Assembly: GCA_914767715.1 (NCBI GenBank)
Contig: OU612066.1
Coordinates: 12,777,001 to 12,841,000, forward strand
Origin: Membranipora membranacea
Lineage: Eukaryota; Bryozoa; Gymnolaemata; Cheilostomatida; Membraniporidae
DNA: 64,000 bases
Direction of reading: 5' to 3'
Shown: piece by piece, positions 63,104-64,000 of the stretch
Numbering within the stretch: the stretch's first letter is position 1
Layout: each line of letters begins with the position of its first letter
The notes under the pieces: generated by a model
Database searches by the model: none
The model's input: the letters and a program-made list of their open reading frames with translations, nothing else
Told to the model about the DNA's origin: nothing
Made by a program: the position numbers and the translations under genes

Positions 63104-63186
63104 ATTAAGAACAATTAATGGGTATGGTTAATTTTGCTTTCTTTAAAGGCAGCAATTAGTCACAACTTTGAGAATATGACCCACTT

Positions 63187-63784
63187 ACGCTGACTTGAAA
63201 TCTCAAAAATTATACCAAGGGTGAGTATCATGGTTTTTTTTCGTCAAGGACAAAAAATTGATTCGCTTCAAACCAGCCTCATAAAGAGGAGCAACTCCTG
63301 CTCGTCTCGAATCTGAAATCCGTTTGGCTTTGTGGGTCTTTGTTCTCCGTCAGCGGTCATTTTAATGAGGCTCACTTTTGCTCTAAGAAAACATGCCAAA
63401 CGGCAGCATTGAAAAATTAAATATCTTCCGGATTCTAATCAAACTCCGACCAGTTCAAGCTCTTATTGGCCTTATTCAAAATCCAGAATATGGAGATCCT
63501 CGGATAATCTGGTGGGTAATCACGCCGACGTGAAATCTCAAAAATTATACCAAGGGTGGGTATCATGGTTTTTTTTCGCCAAGGACAAAAATTTGATTCG
63601 CTTCAAACCAACCTCATAAAGAGGAGCAACTCCTGTTCGTCTCAAATCCGAAATCCGTTTGGCTCTGTGGGTCTTTGTTCTCCGTCAGCGTTCGTTTTAA
63701 CGAGGCTCACTTTTGCTCTAAAAAAACATGCCAAATGGCATCATTGAAAAATTAAATCTCTGTTGGATATTTATCAAACTCCGA
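63187..63784. repeat. 265-bp duplicated segment, direct orientation
   Basis: About 63187-63451 is repeated at about 63526-63784, separated by about 75 bp. Landmarks are CTCAAAAATTATACCAAGGG, GTATCATGG with a T run, ATAAAGAGGAGCAACTCCTG and GTGGGTCTTTGTTCTCCGTC. It ends precisely where the duplicated MFSD1 5' flank begins. Confidence 0.85.
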
Positions 63785-63786
63785 CA

Positions 63787-64000
63787 GATTCTTTGCAAGG
63801 CCATGCTAGATAAAAGGTCATTCCAACTCTACACACCCATAGGTGAAATATAGACGTTTCCTGCATCCAGTAGTTGGATATGTATAAATGACCATTTTAT
63901 CGACATTAACTTCCATTCTTGTTATTCTGTAGATTCCAGAGAGATGTTGTAAGAGCTGAACAAATATAACCTTAACCCGCCGCTCAACTAAGCCCAGCAA
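63787..64000 (+). promoter_or_regulatory. duplicate of the MFSD1 copy 1 5' flank; third MFSD1-like gene expected just outside
   Basis: From GATTCTTTGCAAGGCCATGC to the window end this matches 23607-23822 almost base for base. Differences include a two-base deletion in the TAAAAG stretch and scattered substitutions. In copy 1 the ATG starts two bases after the homologous point, so a start codon would fall at 64002. No coding sequence of the third gene is inside the window. Confidence 0.8.

Overview
This is a stretch of animal (metazoan) nuclear DNA, not prokaryotic DNA. The genes are split into many short exons with canonical GT/AG introns, intergenic DNA is AT-rich, and there are tRNA-derived SINEs and small DNA transposons. 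The protein domains (CUB, LDL receptor class A, PAN-like, fucolectin-like, mucin stalks, MFSD1, C18orf32) are animal ones. The mix of secreted modular proteins suggests a marine invertebrate, perhaps an invertebrate deuterostome, but the sequence alone does not settle the phylum.

Layout. (1) 1846-6760, plus: a complete 8-exon NOB1 gene (18S rRNA 3'-end endonuclease). (2) 6996-18546, minus, convergent with NOB1: a 23-exon gene for a secreted protein of about 1297 residues. It has a signal peptide, a CUB-like domain, a long Thr/Pro mucin stalk coded by a 21-bp minisatellite, and six copies of a ten-cysteine module that I do not recognise. (3) 20145-20739, minus: a 2-exon UPF0729 (C18orf32) gene. 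(4) 23824-31429 and 32382-46067, plus: two tandem MFSD1-like lysosomal transporter genes with matching exon structure. A duplicate of the first copy's 5' flank occupies the last 214 bases of the window and stops one base before the expected ATG, so a third copy probably begins at 64002. (5) 48215-54161, plus: a secreted PAN/apple-like plus fucolectin (F5/8C-like) protein whose 3' end is uncertain. (6) 59322-62696, minus: the 3' part of a gene with four LDLa repeats and two Ser/Thr-rich linkers; its 5' end is not resolved.

Repeats. Four tRNA-derived SINE heads are present; two lie in elements bounded by perfect target-site duplications of 12 and 21 bp. Two hAT-like elements have 8-bp target-site duplications, and a third is degenerate. 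A MITE family has copies near 1.3 kb and 21.7 kb. A 4-kb foldback structure fills much of intron 1 of the second MFSD1 gene. Several local tandem or inverted duplications are also listed.

Functionally the window mixes housekeeping genes (NOB1, C18orf32, MFSD1) with rapidly evolving secreted or cell-surface genes. Nothing indicates that they act in one pathway. All exon models were derived by hand from reading frame and splice-site agreement. For three of the multi-exon genes (NOB1, the module gene and both MFSD1 copies) the summed exon lengths close exactly in frame from start to stop, which supports them strongly.
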